A DNA stretch of 64,000 bases. It comes from Mantis religiosa. Lineage: Eukaryota; Arthropoda; Insecta; Mantodea; Mantidae. The notes under the pieces are model-generated. The model saw only the letters and a list, made by a program, of their open reading frames with translations, ran no database searches and had not been told where the DNA came from. Where the stretch lies: positions 53,561,937 through 53,625,936 of the forward strand of contig CM060951.1 in assembly GCA_030765055.1 (NCBI GenBank), written 5' to 3'. Below are positions 17,785 through 30,054 of the stretch, piece after piece; the stretch's first letter is position 1; each line of letters begins with the position of its first letter. The position numbers and the translations under genes are program-made.

Positions 17785-18716
17785 TGCCCGATTTCACCAA
17801 CAGATGTTAAAATCGACGTTAACAAACGTAACGCAACAATTGTAACAGCGCTAACAAAGCTGTCAAATTCCTTGCATTTCACCAACCTGTTTTCTGAATA
17901 TGTTAACAAACACGTGTTAACGCCAAGAAACTTGTAAATATTACAGTTATAGATGAGTCGTATTATTTTCTGAACGTACTGCGATGAGCTTTTGCTTTCA
18001 TTTTCGTCTGCACACAGCTAAAAAATGGCGGATAAAAAATCGTAAACAAAAGCCGTGAAACAAATTTCTCATCGATGGAGAAAGAATTGTTAATTGAAAT
18101 GGTGACGAAGTATAAGGATATCGTAGAAAATAAGACGGATGCGGTGAATGTAAAAGAGAAAGATGTCACGAGGGAAAAAATTGGAAACGTATTACGTAAA
18201 TTTAAAACGATGTGCGAAGAAGTACAAGTCACGAGTGACTTGAACATTTCAAGACGAAAGCTGGACAATGTATTATTCACATAATTCAGTGAATTATAAA
18301 ATGCTAAAAGTTATTAATACTTGAAGCAAAGGCGAGATCAGCATATTCCTTTCGATGTATATTCTAACCTCTCTTGTACTTCCGCAGTAACCTTCATAGC
18401 AACTTGTTTCGACACTCTATACCTCCGTAGACAATTTTCTTATGATAGTTCCTCAAAATAGTTTCTCCTCATGGGCCGTACTCTATTACGAATGCCATTT
18501 AGACGGTCTTAAATATAGCAAATCGACAACAGCTGAGTTCATGCTCGCCATCTTGACTATTTACAATTGCTAAGGGCTTAACATCAGAAATTTGACTTGT
18601 TAGTTTAACAAGAGATTTAACACGAGTGTTAAGCTAACACTTGGTGAAATGCAATTTTTGCTTTAACTATTGTTAAATCCGTGTTAAGTCTTAACATCTG
18701 TTGGTGAAATCGGGCA
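17785..18716 (+). mobile_element. PIF/Harbinger-type transposon, non-autonomous
   Basis: Perfect 26 bp terminal inverted repeats, starting TGCCCGATTTCACCAACAGA, at both ends. They are flanked by TAA (17782-17784 and 18717-18719), the 3 bp target duplication typical of Harbinger elements. Subterminal regions are packed with GTTAA/TTAAC motifs in both orientations. The 932 bp interior lacks a DDE transposase but retains a Myb/SANT-like ORF fragment. Confidence 0.85.
18075..18284 (+). pseudogene. Myb/SANT-like accessory ORF fragment of the Harbinger element
   Basis: 70 codons beginning MEKELLIEMVTKYKDIVENK, then TDAVNVKEKD. This resembles the first helix and loop of the Myb/SANT-like proteins that accompany Harbinger transposases (EKELL.ELV.KYK.IIENKKTDA..). 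The domain is incomplete: the tryptophan-rich helices are missing or substituted, and the frame drifts after residue 35. Probably a deletion derivative. Confidence 0.6.
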
Positions 18717-18719
18717 TAA

Positions 18720-20505
18720 ATGTGTCAGTGCTTTTGCTTCACAAACGATTTGATGGGAAGACAACATTTCTTTTCTTCGTTTTTTTTCCCTCTACTGATA
18801 AAAACTGTGATTCTGGTGAATTCTACATAGAAAGTTTAGGGAAATACAGTATTTTCTTTTACTTACTATAGGTGGTTGTTAAAAAAAAAAAAAAAAAAAA
18901 GGAAACGTCAGCTGCTGCCAATCTTTAACGAGGTAAGTTTTTGCTATTTTAGGAAATTGGCGTCAGATTCAATAAAATTTGAACTAATTTTATCTAATAT
19001 AGTTTTAAGCATTTTCTTCTCCTTCTTTGAGGCTGGGTCAAACCTTAACCACTCCCCTTGTACTTGCGTCATACGCTCGCTGGGATGAAGTACGAATGGA
19101 TTATGGGTTTAATAACGGAAACAAATTGTTACAAACTGTAACAAACCATTAAGGTCAATGGACTTGTGCGAACCGGTATTAGGATCATTAACAACAATAC
19201 AGAGAAGTCAGGATATTACTAGCACTTAAGGAAAGTTGCATTTCATATCTCAATCCCTTCTATATTCTTCCAAATGTAAACTTGATCCGCACACATGGCA
19301 TTACTAAACAGCACCAAACAAAACACGCCACAATATACAGTACGCGCTGTTATCTCAAGAGTATGCTTTATCAACGTTAGAGCCTTCAGCGTAGCCACTC
19401 CGCTATCCCCACTCATAAAATTTCCCTCTCTCTCACACACACTTGCGAGTGTTCTTGGCGCTATACGTAAGGGAACGCAAACTGAATTTTCCAAAGTTTT
19501 ATAATGCAGTTGTTGACATCACAATTACAACATGGATATTCGTATGTTACGCACATGTTTTAAGTATAGAGTATAAAAATAATTATAGTTTTTGAATTAC
19601 TTATTTTTCTGATCCAACGAAAATACCAGTAGTACATTCATATAGCTTGAATGTTACGTTAAGAGATAATTCGTCATTGTCATTGTCTTCGTCGTCTGAT
19701 TATTGCAAATGTATGATGATGGGTTCTAAAATCCCGTCACGTGCTATTTCTTTCCAAAAGTCATCTTCTTGTAGTGTATTTGATGTCTCACGCAGTTCTC
19801 CCAGACTCGTGTTCCTTGTCAATTTCTTCGTGAATAAGTCGTTCAACTTCAGTATGTTTAAAAGTATTATTATTGTTTGAAACATAATTTGAGCCCACAT
19901 TAACTCTATTGCATTGTTCTGGCAGTGGTAAGGGGGAAGGTGGTTTATAATACCTCGTGTCTCATTTCAATTGCAAGCTGATCCAGCTTATACACTTTTC
20001 CTGGTTTTTAAAAAGAAGAACAACTTAATAATGCTGCTTTCAATTCTCTAGAGTAAATACAGATTTCATAAACAAGATATAGTGTGACTAGACACGTTCT
20101 GCCAGACCAACAGGAAGTGTATTGTTTCCTCTCATCGAATTTAACAAACACGTTGACTTATTCAAAGTAATTCTTTTACCACGTCATGTAAAACGTTTTA
20201 GTTTGAGTTCTGAGTAATTACAAATACACGTACACGCATACATGCCCACTAATAATGCTATTCATTACATTGCTTACTGCGCGATGCATTGTTACAATAA
20301 AATAGTACTTTATTTGTATTAGGAAAACTATTTGAGCTAAAAATATGGCTAAATATATGGGATTTTTACGGCTATGTTAAATACATTACTCTCCACCTTC
20401 CTAATGGATCAGTTTTTTCAAAATCTGAATTTTTGTCTTAGCGCGGTAGTACTTATTAGAGATTGATTGGGTTGCCGCTCGTGCACACCACTTAGGGGGA
20501 ATGCA
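18720..20505. other. No gene recognised
   Basis: AT-rich DNA with an A-run at 18881-18900. Several short open frames lack similarity or codon bias. Nothing else can be supported. Confidence 0.45.
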
Positions 20506-20511
20506 ATACCA

Positions 20512-20755
20512 AAACGCCCACCTCGGTAGCGTAGATGGTAACAAGTCTGTCTCACGTTCAAGAGGTCCCGAGTTCGAATCTCGGTCAGGGTGAGTTCCTG
20601 AATACGGTTTTTCCGGGGTTTTCCCTTATCCTGCAAGACGAATGTGGGGTAACTCTAAGCTCTATGGACCCTAGGCTCATTTGAGCATCATTTCACCCAT
20701 CCCATTCATCGTCCGATATGACATAACGTTGGAGGACGTAAATTACAACAACAAA
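20512..20755 (+). repeat. tRNA-derived SINE (family A, copy 1)
   Basis: Head cgcccacctcggtagcgtag (A-box), B-box gagttcgaatctcggtcagg, then ttttccggggttttccctta, gaatgtggggtaactctaag, gagcatcatttcaccca and cattcatcgtccgatatgac in the body, ending ggaggacgtaaatta. It is colinear with the copy at 62578-62795 over its whole length. Confidence 0.88.
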
Positions 20756-20759
20756 ATAA

Positions 20760-22130
20760 CACAACAGCACAGGACTCCGATTGGTTGCTCACCTAGTAGG
20801 GCTCAAGGACAAACATCACCCCATTTGAAACAGATAATAGCCACTAGCCACCAAAGGTTCAGTGTTCTGTAGTAAACACACACTAATTGCATAAAGCAAA
20901 TAGAAAATCTTCCGATGTTTGAATTCTCCCTAAATCATAAAGCCAAAGTATACACTAAAAATACCGCACCTAAACTGAATAAAACATAATAGCATATGTA
21001 CTATAGCTGTAACTTAACTTAAATTTTGCAAACAAACAAAACCACTGCTAGTGAGAATGTGTCATAGATCTCAATGTAAGAACCAGACATGAACTTACAC
21101 AAAACAGTGCAATTCTCTTGTAGCATACAACGCTGGCCTGCTGAAAGTTTGTTCATTTCTAGAATGTTAAAAAGCCGTGATAACTGGATAACTGTTTGTA
21201 CTGCAGAGTGGGTGCAAGTCACTGTCCATTAATCACACATGTGTAAGAATATACAAAAGCCCCCCCCCCCTTCATCTACCGAATTCATATGAAGTGAAAT
21301 TGATGATGTGTGCACACATTCAAACAAAATAACGCATCATGTATCACTGTTAGATGTGTGAATATGTATATGTACTCCAATTACATCTATGTATGTCAGT
21401 TCAATGTGTATGTTTTTACATAATCAGAGGTATGCACATTTTGCTTTTTCACTGAATATGTGATTATCAAAACAGTCTACCAGCACCTGCCCCCTTTCTG
21501 CGTATGCTATGCAACCGCCACAACAGCAGAAAAACAAAATACAAAAAATTGACAAGCAAAAAAATGACACTTGGAGTACGACAATTTTTATCTATTGTGT
21601 GACATCCTTGATATTGTGTGTCCCTTCTGATCCAGCACAATACAATTACAGTCCATTCTGCTTTCCCATCCCATCACCAAGGGCATTTGCCCTACCGTCC
21701 AGCATGATTTGTTATACCACCGTGCTTCAATCTCACATAAGCACTGACATTTGATTAATGATATGATAGACAGATACACGCTTTCATGCATGACAACACC
21801 ATAACACTGTTAGCATCTGTAGTTTCTAGGTGCCACTTTTGGGAAGCTGTATCACTATCTCCAAGCCCACGTTAAGAACGGACAACAAACTTGATATCAG
21901 TTCCACTTCTTTTAACATACGTGGGTATGCAACTGAATATTATTTCAAAGTACAAAACCTTAGCCGTGAAGCCGATAGTATAGTAGCATACAAGCACGAA
22001 CATTAACTACAAATGGGAAAACTGCCTTGGCACAGTGCGTTCTGAAGCTTCAACTGGTTGAGCCCAAAAGATTAAGTGGCTTTAATTCAACAGTTCACTT
22101 AAAGGGAGACCATATCATGAACATTGCTAA
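20760..22130. other. No gene recognised
   Basis: AT-rich, with a C-run at about 21260-21270. No recognised element. Confidence 0.4.
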
Positions 22131-22144
22131 CAATTACTTTTTAG

Positions 22145-22504
22145 AAATGTAAACATTCTTCCACACTATGTGTAAGCTAATATTTGGATAGATAAGAGTC
22201 ATTGAAAACTTCAATGTCATGGCCAGGATTTGAGCCACGGATCTTCCGGTCTCCATCAGGTAATGTGGTAATTTTAAAGCCTAGGACTTAAGTACTTACA
22301 GCATAGTAAGTGGCCACAAACGTTGTGCATTTCATTAAATGAGAACCCCTAGTAGTTTACAGGGAAGCATAGGAGTCAGTCAGAGAATTTGTCATGCTGG
22401 CATGTTGGCCATAGCAACTCAAGTTTAGAGCAGCCGGACGGAGACCGGAAGATTCGAGTTCCAAATTCCGGCCATGGCATTCAATGTTTCAGTCTGACTC
22501 TATT
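22145..22504. mobile_element. 360 bp inverted-repeat element with 14 bp target duplication
   Basis: Flanked exactly by CAATTACTTTTTAG at 22131-22144 and 22505-22518. Inside, arms at about 22188-22256 and 22434-22504 are inverted copies sharing catggcc, atttg, atcttccggtctcc and aagagtca/agtctgactc. The arm also contains a tRNA B-box-like segment (gattcgagttccaaattccg). A long perfect duplication points to LINE-driven insertion of a SINE dimer or foldback sequence. A related single arm lies at 61855-61930. Confidence 0.7.
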
Positions 22505-23019
22505 CAATTACTTTTTAGCTTTAGTGTAGCTTTATTAATTTACTCTTTGCATAGTTTAACATTAAACGCATAATATTAATAATTTAAACATTTGTTTTAA
22601 ATGCTAATGCATCTGCCATTTTTCTCTCTATTCTGCGCCACTTCAAGAAGAAAAAAATCGTCTGCTACACCACTGGACAAAGCTGATTTAACTTTGGACT
22701 ATTTTTAGAGGAAGTCTGGTTCAACAAATTGGTACTACTGTTGCTGTGTGCTCTAGCAACACCAACTCCAATTCTCAGACCATAATACGAGTATCGATTG
22801 TAGCAAAAATGGCGACGCTCGTGGCCCAGCATTTTATGTTAGGTTATGTCCACCTAGTGAAGCATGTGTTTGTTTACTTTGATTATGTGTTTGAAGAATT
22901 AATGTAATTCACATTATAGTGGCAACTAGTGACCAACGAGTTAGTTTATAGTGAGCTTTTAACATAACATTAAGTTATAAAGTTTGTGTAAATGTATAGT
23001 AGTGTGAAATATTGTCGAA

Positions 23020-24011
23020 ATGGGTCGTTCTTGTTCTGTTCCCGACTGTAAATCTAATTATGGTAGTGAACGTCATACAACAATATTTAAGTTTACTAAA
23101 AAAATCTTTATGGGCTAAGTGGTACAGGAACATACATCGTAAACATTTTGAAGTAAATGACAAAACTGTAGTTTGTGTTCATCATTTTCAACAGACTTTG
23201 TGGTTAAGGAAGACATTATTCCAACAAATGATGGTGAAGCAATTCGTGTCCCTCGAAAAGTAACAAAATTAGTGGATGATGCCTACCCTACGATTTTTAA
23301 GAATCGGCCATCCTATCACACAGTAAAGCTCAACCAGAAAAGACGAAATCCTGAAGAACGCATGCAAAACATTTTGCTGAGAGTGAAGAGAATTTTAATA
23401 ATTGGTGTGCACAAGATGTTATTGGCAGTTTTGAGTCCTTAAAACAGAAGTGGTGAGGAAAGATTTTAACACATTCATAGTCATTATTAATGATGGTTAG
23501 TTTTGTTGTTTTCAGTAACGTTCGAGATCCCAGCTTCACTGATGTTCCTTCACTTAATGTGAACTTCAAAGTATTTCATAACCTAGAAGTGAGTGTGTTT
23601 TGCAATATTATGAACCTACCAGTGAAAAATGTTAGATGGATCTTGCAATGTGAGGGAACTGCCACCTTGAAATTTGACACATGGAGTAAACTGGACAATC
23701 TGGTGAGTTCTCTTAAATATTATAGTATAAGCAGTAGGTATGTTTTTCAGAAAAGGTAACTATGTAAACAATATAAAAGAAACTATTACTTGCTACAGAT
23801 GATGATACAGTCTAATAAGATAAAGTTTGCTTTAGAACAGCTGGAGCTAGCCTGTGCTAGTCGGATTAAATGTTCTCCAGATGTTTTGATTTGGGCTACA
23901 AACATTTCATATGCATATCCAGAAGCATATGAAACAATAAGAAAAACTAATGTATTGACACATCCTGTGTATCTAAAGCAATTTTTAACAAAGATGTACA
24001 AGCACCCCTGA
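23020..24011 (+). pseudogene. P-type transposase N-terminal half, frameshifted (THAP domain)
   Basis: Starts MGRSCSVPDCKSNYGSERHT and, after a frameshift near 23100, continues SLWAKWYRNIHRKHFEVNDK and VVCVHHF. This is a C2CH THAP zinc finger with its Cys/Cys and Cys/His pairs and the aromatic core. A second frameshift near 23190 leads to TDFVVKEDIIPTNDGEAIRV and the THAP-terminal VPRKVTK. Later frames include FTDVPSLNVNFKVFHNLEVS and, at about 23805-24000, KIKFALEQLELACASRIKCS then PDVLIWATNISYAYPEAYET. The last resembles the HTH-like region of P transposases (SP..I..A..L...SP.AY..LR). The catalytic core is absent. Confidence 0.8.
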
Positions 24012-24257
24012 CATAGAACACTCACAAAAAAGAAAGTAATATAAATGAGCCTTTACTTGTCAAAGCGAAGAAGTGTGTGAAAGTTCTGGCAAACATATCC
24101 ATGAACAATTACACAAAATGTTAAATGAAAAAAAAATGTGTCTGAACACTTATCCAAGAAAGTGCAAAATAGAGAAACCAAAAGAAAAGCCAATGGTGAA
24201 CATGGTGAGGAAGGAGCTCAAACTTAGCAGCCAGTAAATATTTCAAGTTAGCTTTTC

Positions 24258-24268
24258 CGTTTTCTTTT

Positions 24269-24316
<48 letters not shown>

Positions 24317-24317
24317 T
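24258..24317. repeat. (TTTC)n microsatellite
   Basis: About 14 units inside the P-like transposon. Confidence 0.9.
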
Positions 24318-24745
24318 TCTTGTGCATGTGTTCTTGATTTTACCATTTTTGTTGTGTTGAAGAAAACCTTAACTTTTGTTTCATTTAATCATGTTTTCCT
24401 CTATGTTTTACTGTGAAAAGTGTTAAATGCTTATGAATTGTCATGCCATATAAGTTAAATTTTGATTGCAAGTATAAGTTGGAAAATACAGTGGGTCGTG
24501 CTACTCTATGTGATAAACGATTAGGATTGGTCATGGTACTTTTTATTTACGTTATTTACACCTTTTGGTTGAAAGCATAAAGTGATAAATGCTTAGGAGT
24601 TATCTTACTGCTTCTTAATATGGATTATATTATGTCCATTGTATATAGTTTCCTATTTTGCGTAACCAGAGTCGCTGGGCTTCGACGGGCGCCATCTTGG
24701 AATCTGTATTAAGGTCTGAGTATTGGAGTTGGTGTTGGCTCTAGC

Positions 24746-26680
24746 CAGTGATTTCTTTCTTGTACGATATTTTTCTCAGAATGATATTTTCAAATATAAA
24801 TACCCCGTTTCCAGAAAACCTCTTAAGTTACCTAAATTAAATTGTATTATGATAAAATAACCTTTAGTTGTTGATATGGGTCTATTTTGGCATTAATGAG
24901 ATGGTTATTGAAATTATTGCTGATACATTTTAATAAAATAATGAATAAAATAAGTGCCACATTTCTTAATAAACAAACGTATTTGATAAACGTACATCAA
25001 TGATTCTGTAAAAATGTCAGTCCGATATCGTAAGTAGTTTCCGAGATATGGGTCTTTAATTTAGCACAGGCCTTAGGAAGAGTACTCCCGTGGTGGCAAA
25101 CTATCACCCCACTTCTCCCCTTCGTGACCAAGCAAGCGGAGAATCGGTAAGGAAAACGGTTCTGCCTTATGCGTCTGTATATATGGGTGCTAGTAGCTAC
25201 TGAAGATAAGAAGAGAGATTACTAAGTTCACACCTTCGGAGTACTCAACAAGTCTGGTTTAGCAAGATTAGCTAGATAGGGGTTTTATTTCTCCTTAAGG
25301 GATTGATAATGTTATTAGAACTGTCACGTCTTGCTGGCTTTTCCCTAGAGGAATGCACTGATATAATGTATTAATACTTCTCGATCAAGTTCTTAACAAA
25401 ACATCAATTCTAATTCTCTAAGCAAATAAAAATTATCTTCATTAGTACACACTCTACATTTACAATTCTGCCTTCGATATAGTGAGTATGATTTCTTGAA
25501 TAAAAAGTCTTGGTCATTTAGTCATATTACATATATTAAAGGATGATCGACTAGGGCAGGTTAAAATAAAAATTAAAACCTTGCTACGATATATTTAGCA
25601 ATAAGTATCGTTAATCACATTTGGGGATTTTTTGTTTCATTAATAGAAATTAAAGATGTTTGGCGTGTTTAAGACAATTATCTTGCAATGGTTAGCAAAT
25701 GCTTAATCCTTATAGAAAGGATTTGCATACTTCAAAGAGAAAAGATTGCTCTATTGCCGAGAAATATGACAAAACTCCTCTATGCATAACTTTGAACAAA
25801 ATTGAGTTTTGAACAATCTTAACTGAAACCAAGAATGTCGTCCTCTTTTTTAACTAAATTATACAGTGAATGGTTAGAGAGGTTCACTCAATGTCTTGAA
25901 TTGCGGCCATTGCCGTACATCTACTATATTTGAGATGGCGTCTGCTATAGAACACGACCTACTTTATTTTTTAAACATTTGCAGTTGAAGCAGGGTAAAG
26001 AGAAATGACTGATAATGAATCGAGAGCTAAGAAAGATCCCAAATGTCAGCGAGCAAGCATGGTTTCGCCGTTTCTATTCTACTGAAGTTACTATTCGTAA
26101 GTTTGTGTACAAAATAAAAATAAAATCAATTTAAAATGCAACGTTCAAATTATAAAAGAATTTAATTATAAAGTAGCTGTCACTATGATTGGTGCTTTTC
26201 CCACTGCGCTATTATTGGAGCGGCAAATAAAAATAATGGAGAGGAAGACAAATGTATCTGTGATCGGCCCTTTTCTTTGAAATTAAACCAATCCTGGTAT
26301 TAAAAAAATATGATCAGATTAACTCAGGAGAAAATACTGCTTGCAATACGGGGAAGAAAATGAAAGAATTGGGAGCTTAAGAAAATGCTCAAAAGGGAGA
26401 AGTTTGCTAAGAGTGACTGATGTTATTTCCCTTACAATATAATATTCTGTATAGGCATATGATTAAAAGTCAATATGCGATATCTGTCAAATTTACACTG
26501 CTTGTTAGCTGGCTGTTGGGTATCAGCATTCACTTGACAGTTTCCTTTATATTGTAAAGTTATAAGGAAGGACCATTTAAATCCTGCAAATTGGAAGAGG
26601 TTATAAATAAGGTGTATTGAAGTTACAAAATAAACAAAGCAAAGTTTGAAGTATCTGAATATTCGAAATTATGCCCAACA
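24746..26680. other. No gene recognised
   Basis: AT-rich DNA without recognisable proteins. Around 25080-25220 composition is more GC-rich (cccacttctccccttcgtga), but without terminal repeats or ORF. Confidence 0.4.
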
Positions 26681-26684
26681 CAGC

Positions 26685-26900
26685 CAAAATTAGGGTGGTC
26701 AGCATTCTGCTATTTCAGGCCTATGATCATGGATTCAATTTCCAATTGGGGCAGGGAAATTTTTCTCCAAATAAATCCTTTCCTATCCTCCACAGAGTCC
26801 AGTAGCACTGTCTGCCCACCACAGGAACGCGAGGCAGATGAATGTCTAACCTAGTCAGTTTTGCTGCCCACATAATGTTTATGCTCGCCTTTTGGATAAG
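26685..26900 (+). repeat. Probable tRNA-derived SINE (family B)
   Basis: gggtggtcagcattctgcta resembles an A-box and ggattcaatttcc a decayed B-box. It is followed by gggaaatttttct, also present after the B-box of the copy at 41190-41330. Target duplication not found. Confidence 0.45.
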
Positions 26901-29080
26901 ATGAGGATTCGAGGATAATCTAAAATACAGTATTGTCACGTAACTCTCCTATGCATAATACCTATCAGCGCTGTTGCTGAAACCAGCATTAAATCTGGCA
27001 GCATGGGCGACTCATGCAATCTCATACTCATTTCGTAGAAAACAGATCCACTACCAGCGCAGAGAAACAGTTTAAACCCCTCTCCCACTTCATACCCTCT
27101 TGCCTTCTTGTGGTGGGTAGACAGTAGATGAATAAACATGAATAAACAAGTGTAAAACGCCGAAAACACCAGACCTTAACAGAAATGAATGTTTCAACAA
27201 AACCTCCCCCCCCCCAAAAAAAAAAAAGAAATTATCTGTTAACATCATACTTCAAAAACTAAATATCGGATAAAATTAAACATTGTTTATAAGTTCGGTA
27301 CGCTCCAGGGGCGAACACAAAGATTTTTCAGAAAATCCTAATTACTCTTTACATAACCCCCCCCCCCCCCGGTCCAACAATGACTTCAACGATTTTAATC
27401 GAAAACATACGTAAGACTTACTTTAATGAAAAATGAATGCATTCAGTTCATGGCAATTGCTTCATTTCGTTTGAAAGTTAAGAACATATTCCAGTAAAAA
27501 GTGTATGGATATGATTTTAACATACACAATATCACATTATTCCAGTTTAAGTCGTTAATTAGTATTATCGATGGTCAGCATTTTCCAGTGTTTCAAGAGG
27601 CTACGTTTCTGAAACATTTATTTATATTTTGTTTCTCTCAAGCCACGTAAAGATTATTTTAAATATCAAGTCCAGTACACAAGCGAGCTCCTAAGTAAAT
27701 ATGTACCTTCATTTATCAGCTACAATAAATGAAAACATTTATCATGATTAGTAGAAACACACGTTCACGAAGTACAAACATAAGTTCGTTTTACTAATAG
27801 TTTAGACGATACATATTAAACTATTTGTAGATATGGTCATAATTGAAACACGTCCGATTTTTCGTATCTTACTTGCCTTTCTGTTTATCTCTAAAAATTA
27901 TATAGTCTGAGTTGACAAACAACATTTCTGATATTAAATGGAAGGGAGAATTACAGGAATTTACGGTAAAATTTCTCATTGGAATAATTCAAAAGAGAGG
28001 GAGAGACTACATTTATCATGCTTTAGGATATTTCTATGTCCATCTGTAAGAAGAGCTGGATGACAAATGAAATGACATGAGCGTACCTACTCCGATCAGT
28101 ATTTAACAGCGAGATTGTGTGGGTGTCACTTGTCAATGTGAGGGGAATTTGATTGACTTGCCGCATCAGCTGTCTGCCATTTAGTCAAACTGGGGAATCC
28201 AATTCACATATGGCCATTCCCGGAGGAATATAATCATGCGGAATAGCATCGTTGCCGCCATTTAACCGCCTCTCTCACCCCGCAATCACCTGCCGCTGCA
28301 CCTGACACAAACGTCTATCACCTCAATTATCCCTAATCTAATGTTCAGATGCACTACTATCTGGCTGACGCATCTAAAATAAGCATGCGTTTTACACTCA
28401 CATTATCGACCGTGAAACCTTTCTAATACTCATACAGGCATGTCCAATATATTTGGAGCATGTTGAAATTTAATTTCGAAAACCAACAATTTCAGACCGA
28501 TTCATTCAATATTTTATACTGCACCTAGATATTATTAATATACAATCACATTTCAAGTGCATTTTATATTAAAGAAATATTATTTTTTATTATTTTTATT
28601 GTCTTTGGAAGTTACTGCATACGATATAACTATTTTTTGAAGAATTAAATGTATTTGAAGGCTTTAATATGATACAAATAAATTAAAGAGGTGAAGTAGT
28701 TCAGGATAAAATAAATATTAAATATTTCTTGTTCAAAATGTACGTTAATTGAATATTATCCTTCTATAATGTCACACCTAAGCATGTTAAGAAACATTCA
28801 AACAATGTTTACCCTGATATTAACAAGAAGGTGCGTAACATTTCAATAATTTGTCTACTAAACGTTCTGTGGAAACATATAAGAAAGAGACAAATGAAAA
28901 CCAAAGAAAAGAAGGCTGGCTTCATTCTGTTTTAAAAGCATTTACTGCATATAAAAATCCTCCATTTTGTCTGCTCCTCTACAACTAATTTAGTATTTGA
29001 AGATTCCTTAGACATTAAACAGTTTGCTGCTTTTAATACGTAGCTGAAACGTATTGCTTTACCACAATGTAATAAGAAAT
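26901..29080. other. No gene; includes a CpG-rich non-coding block
   Basis: Poly-C runs at about 27207 and 27358-27370. A 200 bp block at about 28120-28320 is richer in GC and CpG than its surroundings, with cacctgccgctgcacctgac carrying two CACCTG E-box-like motifs. It is unrepetitive and could be a regulatory element; no direct proof. Confidence 0.35.
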
Positions 29081-29607
29081 TACGCTTAAGCAATTTTCAA
29101 CCAAAGTTGCTGAAAATTTCACCACTTAGTTCTGATGCATAGTGGACACAGAATTCAAAATTTCGTTCTTATATCTTCAATAGTTTTTGAGTAATTAATA
29201 TATGAAATTCAAAATTTGGGCAAAATTCAAACCGCTCCACGTGATGAAAATTTTCAAAATTTTAATTTTTTTATTTCAAAAAATATTCTGATGGTTATGT
29301 ATGTCATATGTATTTCTTATACTGCCTTTAGTTCCAGGGGGGAATTAGGCATGTAGCAAACAAAAAAAGCCAAAAAGTTATTAAAACTTTGATTTTATTA
29401 AAAATATAATGCATATTAAAAATTCATATGATAGAAACCTTTGTTTGCTTTCTAAGAACATGTGTTGAAAATTTTATAGGGACTGAATCAAAACTGCATC
29501 GTGTGGAACATTTTGAATTGCAAAAAATGTTGAAAAAACTATAACTGAGTAAATCAAATGTTAAAATCCAAAATATTTTCCTTCTCGGCTACATGCCTTG
29601 AAGCAGA

Positions 29608-30054
29608 CTAAAACCCTCCAGATATATAAGTTGGACCCTCCCGCCTCTTCCTTCTCCCTTCTGCAGCAGTTTTCTTCAATTTTAGTTTCCTTCTGGATGT
29701 TCTAGAAGTTACTTTCGCAGAGATTGCTGAATGAAGTAAGCGTAATTGGTCCTTCACTTTGCTAATTTTTAGAGATGCTGGTGAAATCTCAGTGTCCATT
29801 ATGTCTGACTGCAGCTTGAGTGAGGCAGAACAACCAAAATTTAATTCACTGATGGTTAATGTCACAGCAAACTGAAGACTCTTCTTTGACACAAATATTT
29901 CTTTTGGGCAATTATGCCATATCATGTTATATAAATTTTCATTTGCATTTTCTGTCTTACCCAATGTACATCTCCTTAGGATTTCATCTGATGCCAGCCT
30001 TTGGTACACAGGCATTAGTTTCCTTACCACATCAGGCCTCAAGTATGTTCCCAT
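29608..30054 (-). pseudogene. Mutator-like transposase C-terminal fragment
   Basis: 148 codons on the minus strand: MGTYLRPDVVRKLMPVYQRL, then RRCTLGKTENANENLYNMIW and HNCPKEIFVSKKSLQFAVTL. The C..GKTQN.NES.N..IW...PK..F....L.....L..FN.G layout is one I associate with the Mutator-like transposase end common in arthropod and cnidarian genomes. The preceding DDE domain is not visible. Flanking DNA (29090-29130 and about 30640-30680) shows weak inverted similarity (cttaag...accaaagttgc), perhaps eroded terminal repeats. Identity is moderate; a profile search is decisive. Confidence 0.5.

Larger units (their letters stand above)
22758..24737 (+). mobile_element. P-element-superfamily DNA transposon, degenerate
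   Basis: Terminal inverted repeats start AACACCAACTCCAAT on both sides, matching over about 31 bp with two mismatches and continuing with gaps into an atggcg..cgtcg..gcccagc block. The 8 bp GCTCTAGC at 22750-22757 and 24738-24745 is a perfect target duplication of the length P elements make. The interior encodes a broken THAP-domain protein. At 1980 bp it is too short for a full transposase with RNase H-like core. The right half holds only AT-rich DNA and a TTTC microsatellite. Confidence 0.88.

Noticed and set aside
24121..24327. Lys/Glu-rich minus-strand ORF
   Set aside because: Produced by the TTTC microsatellite.
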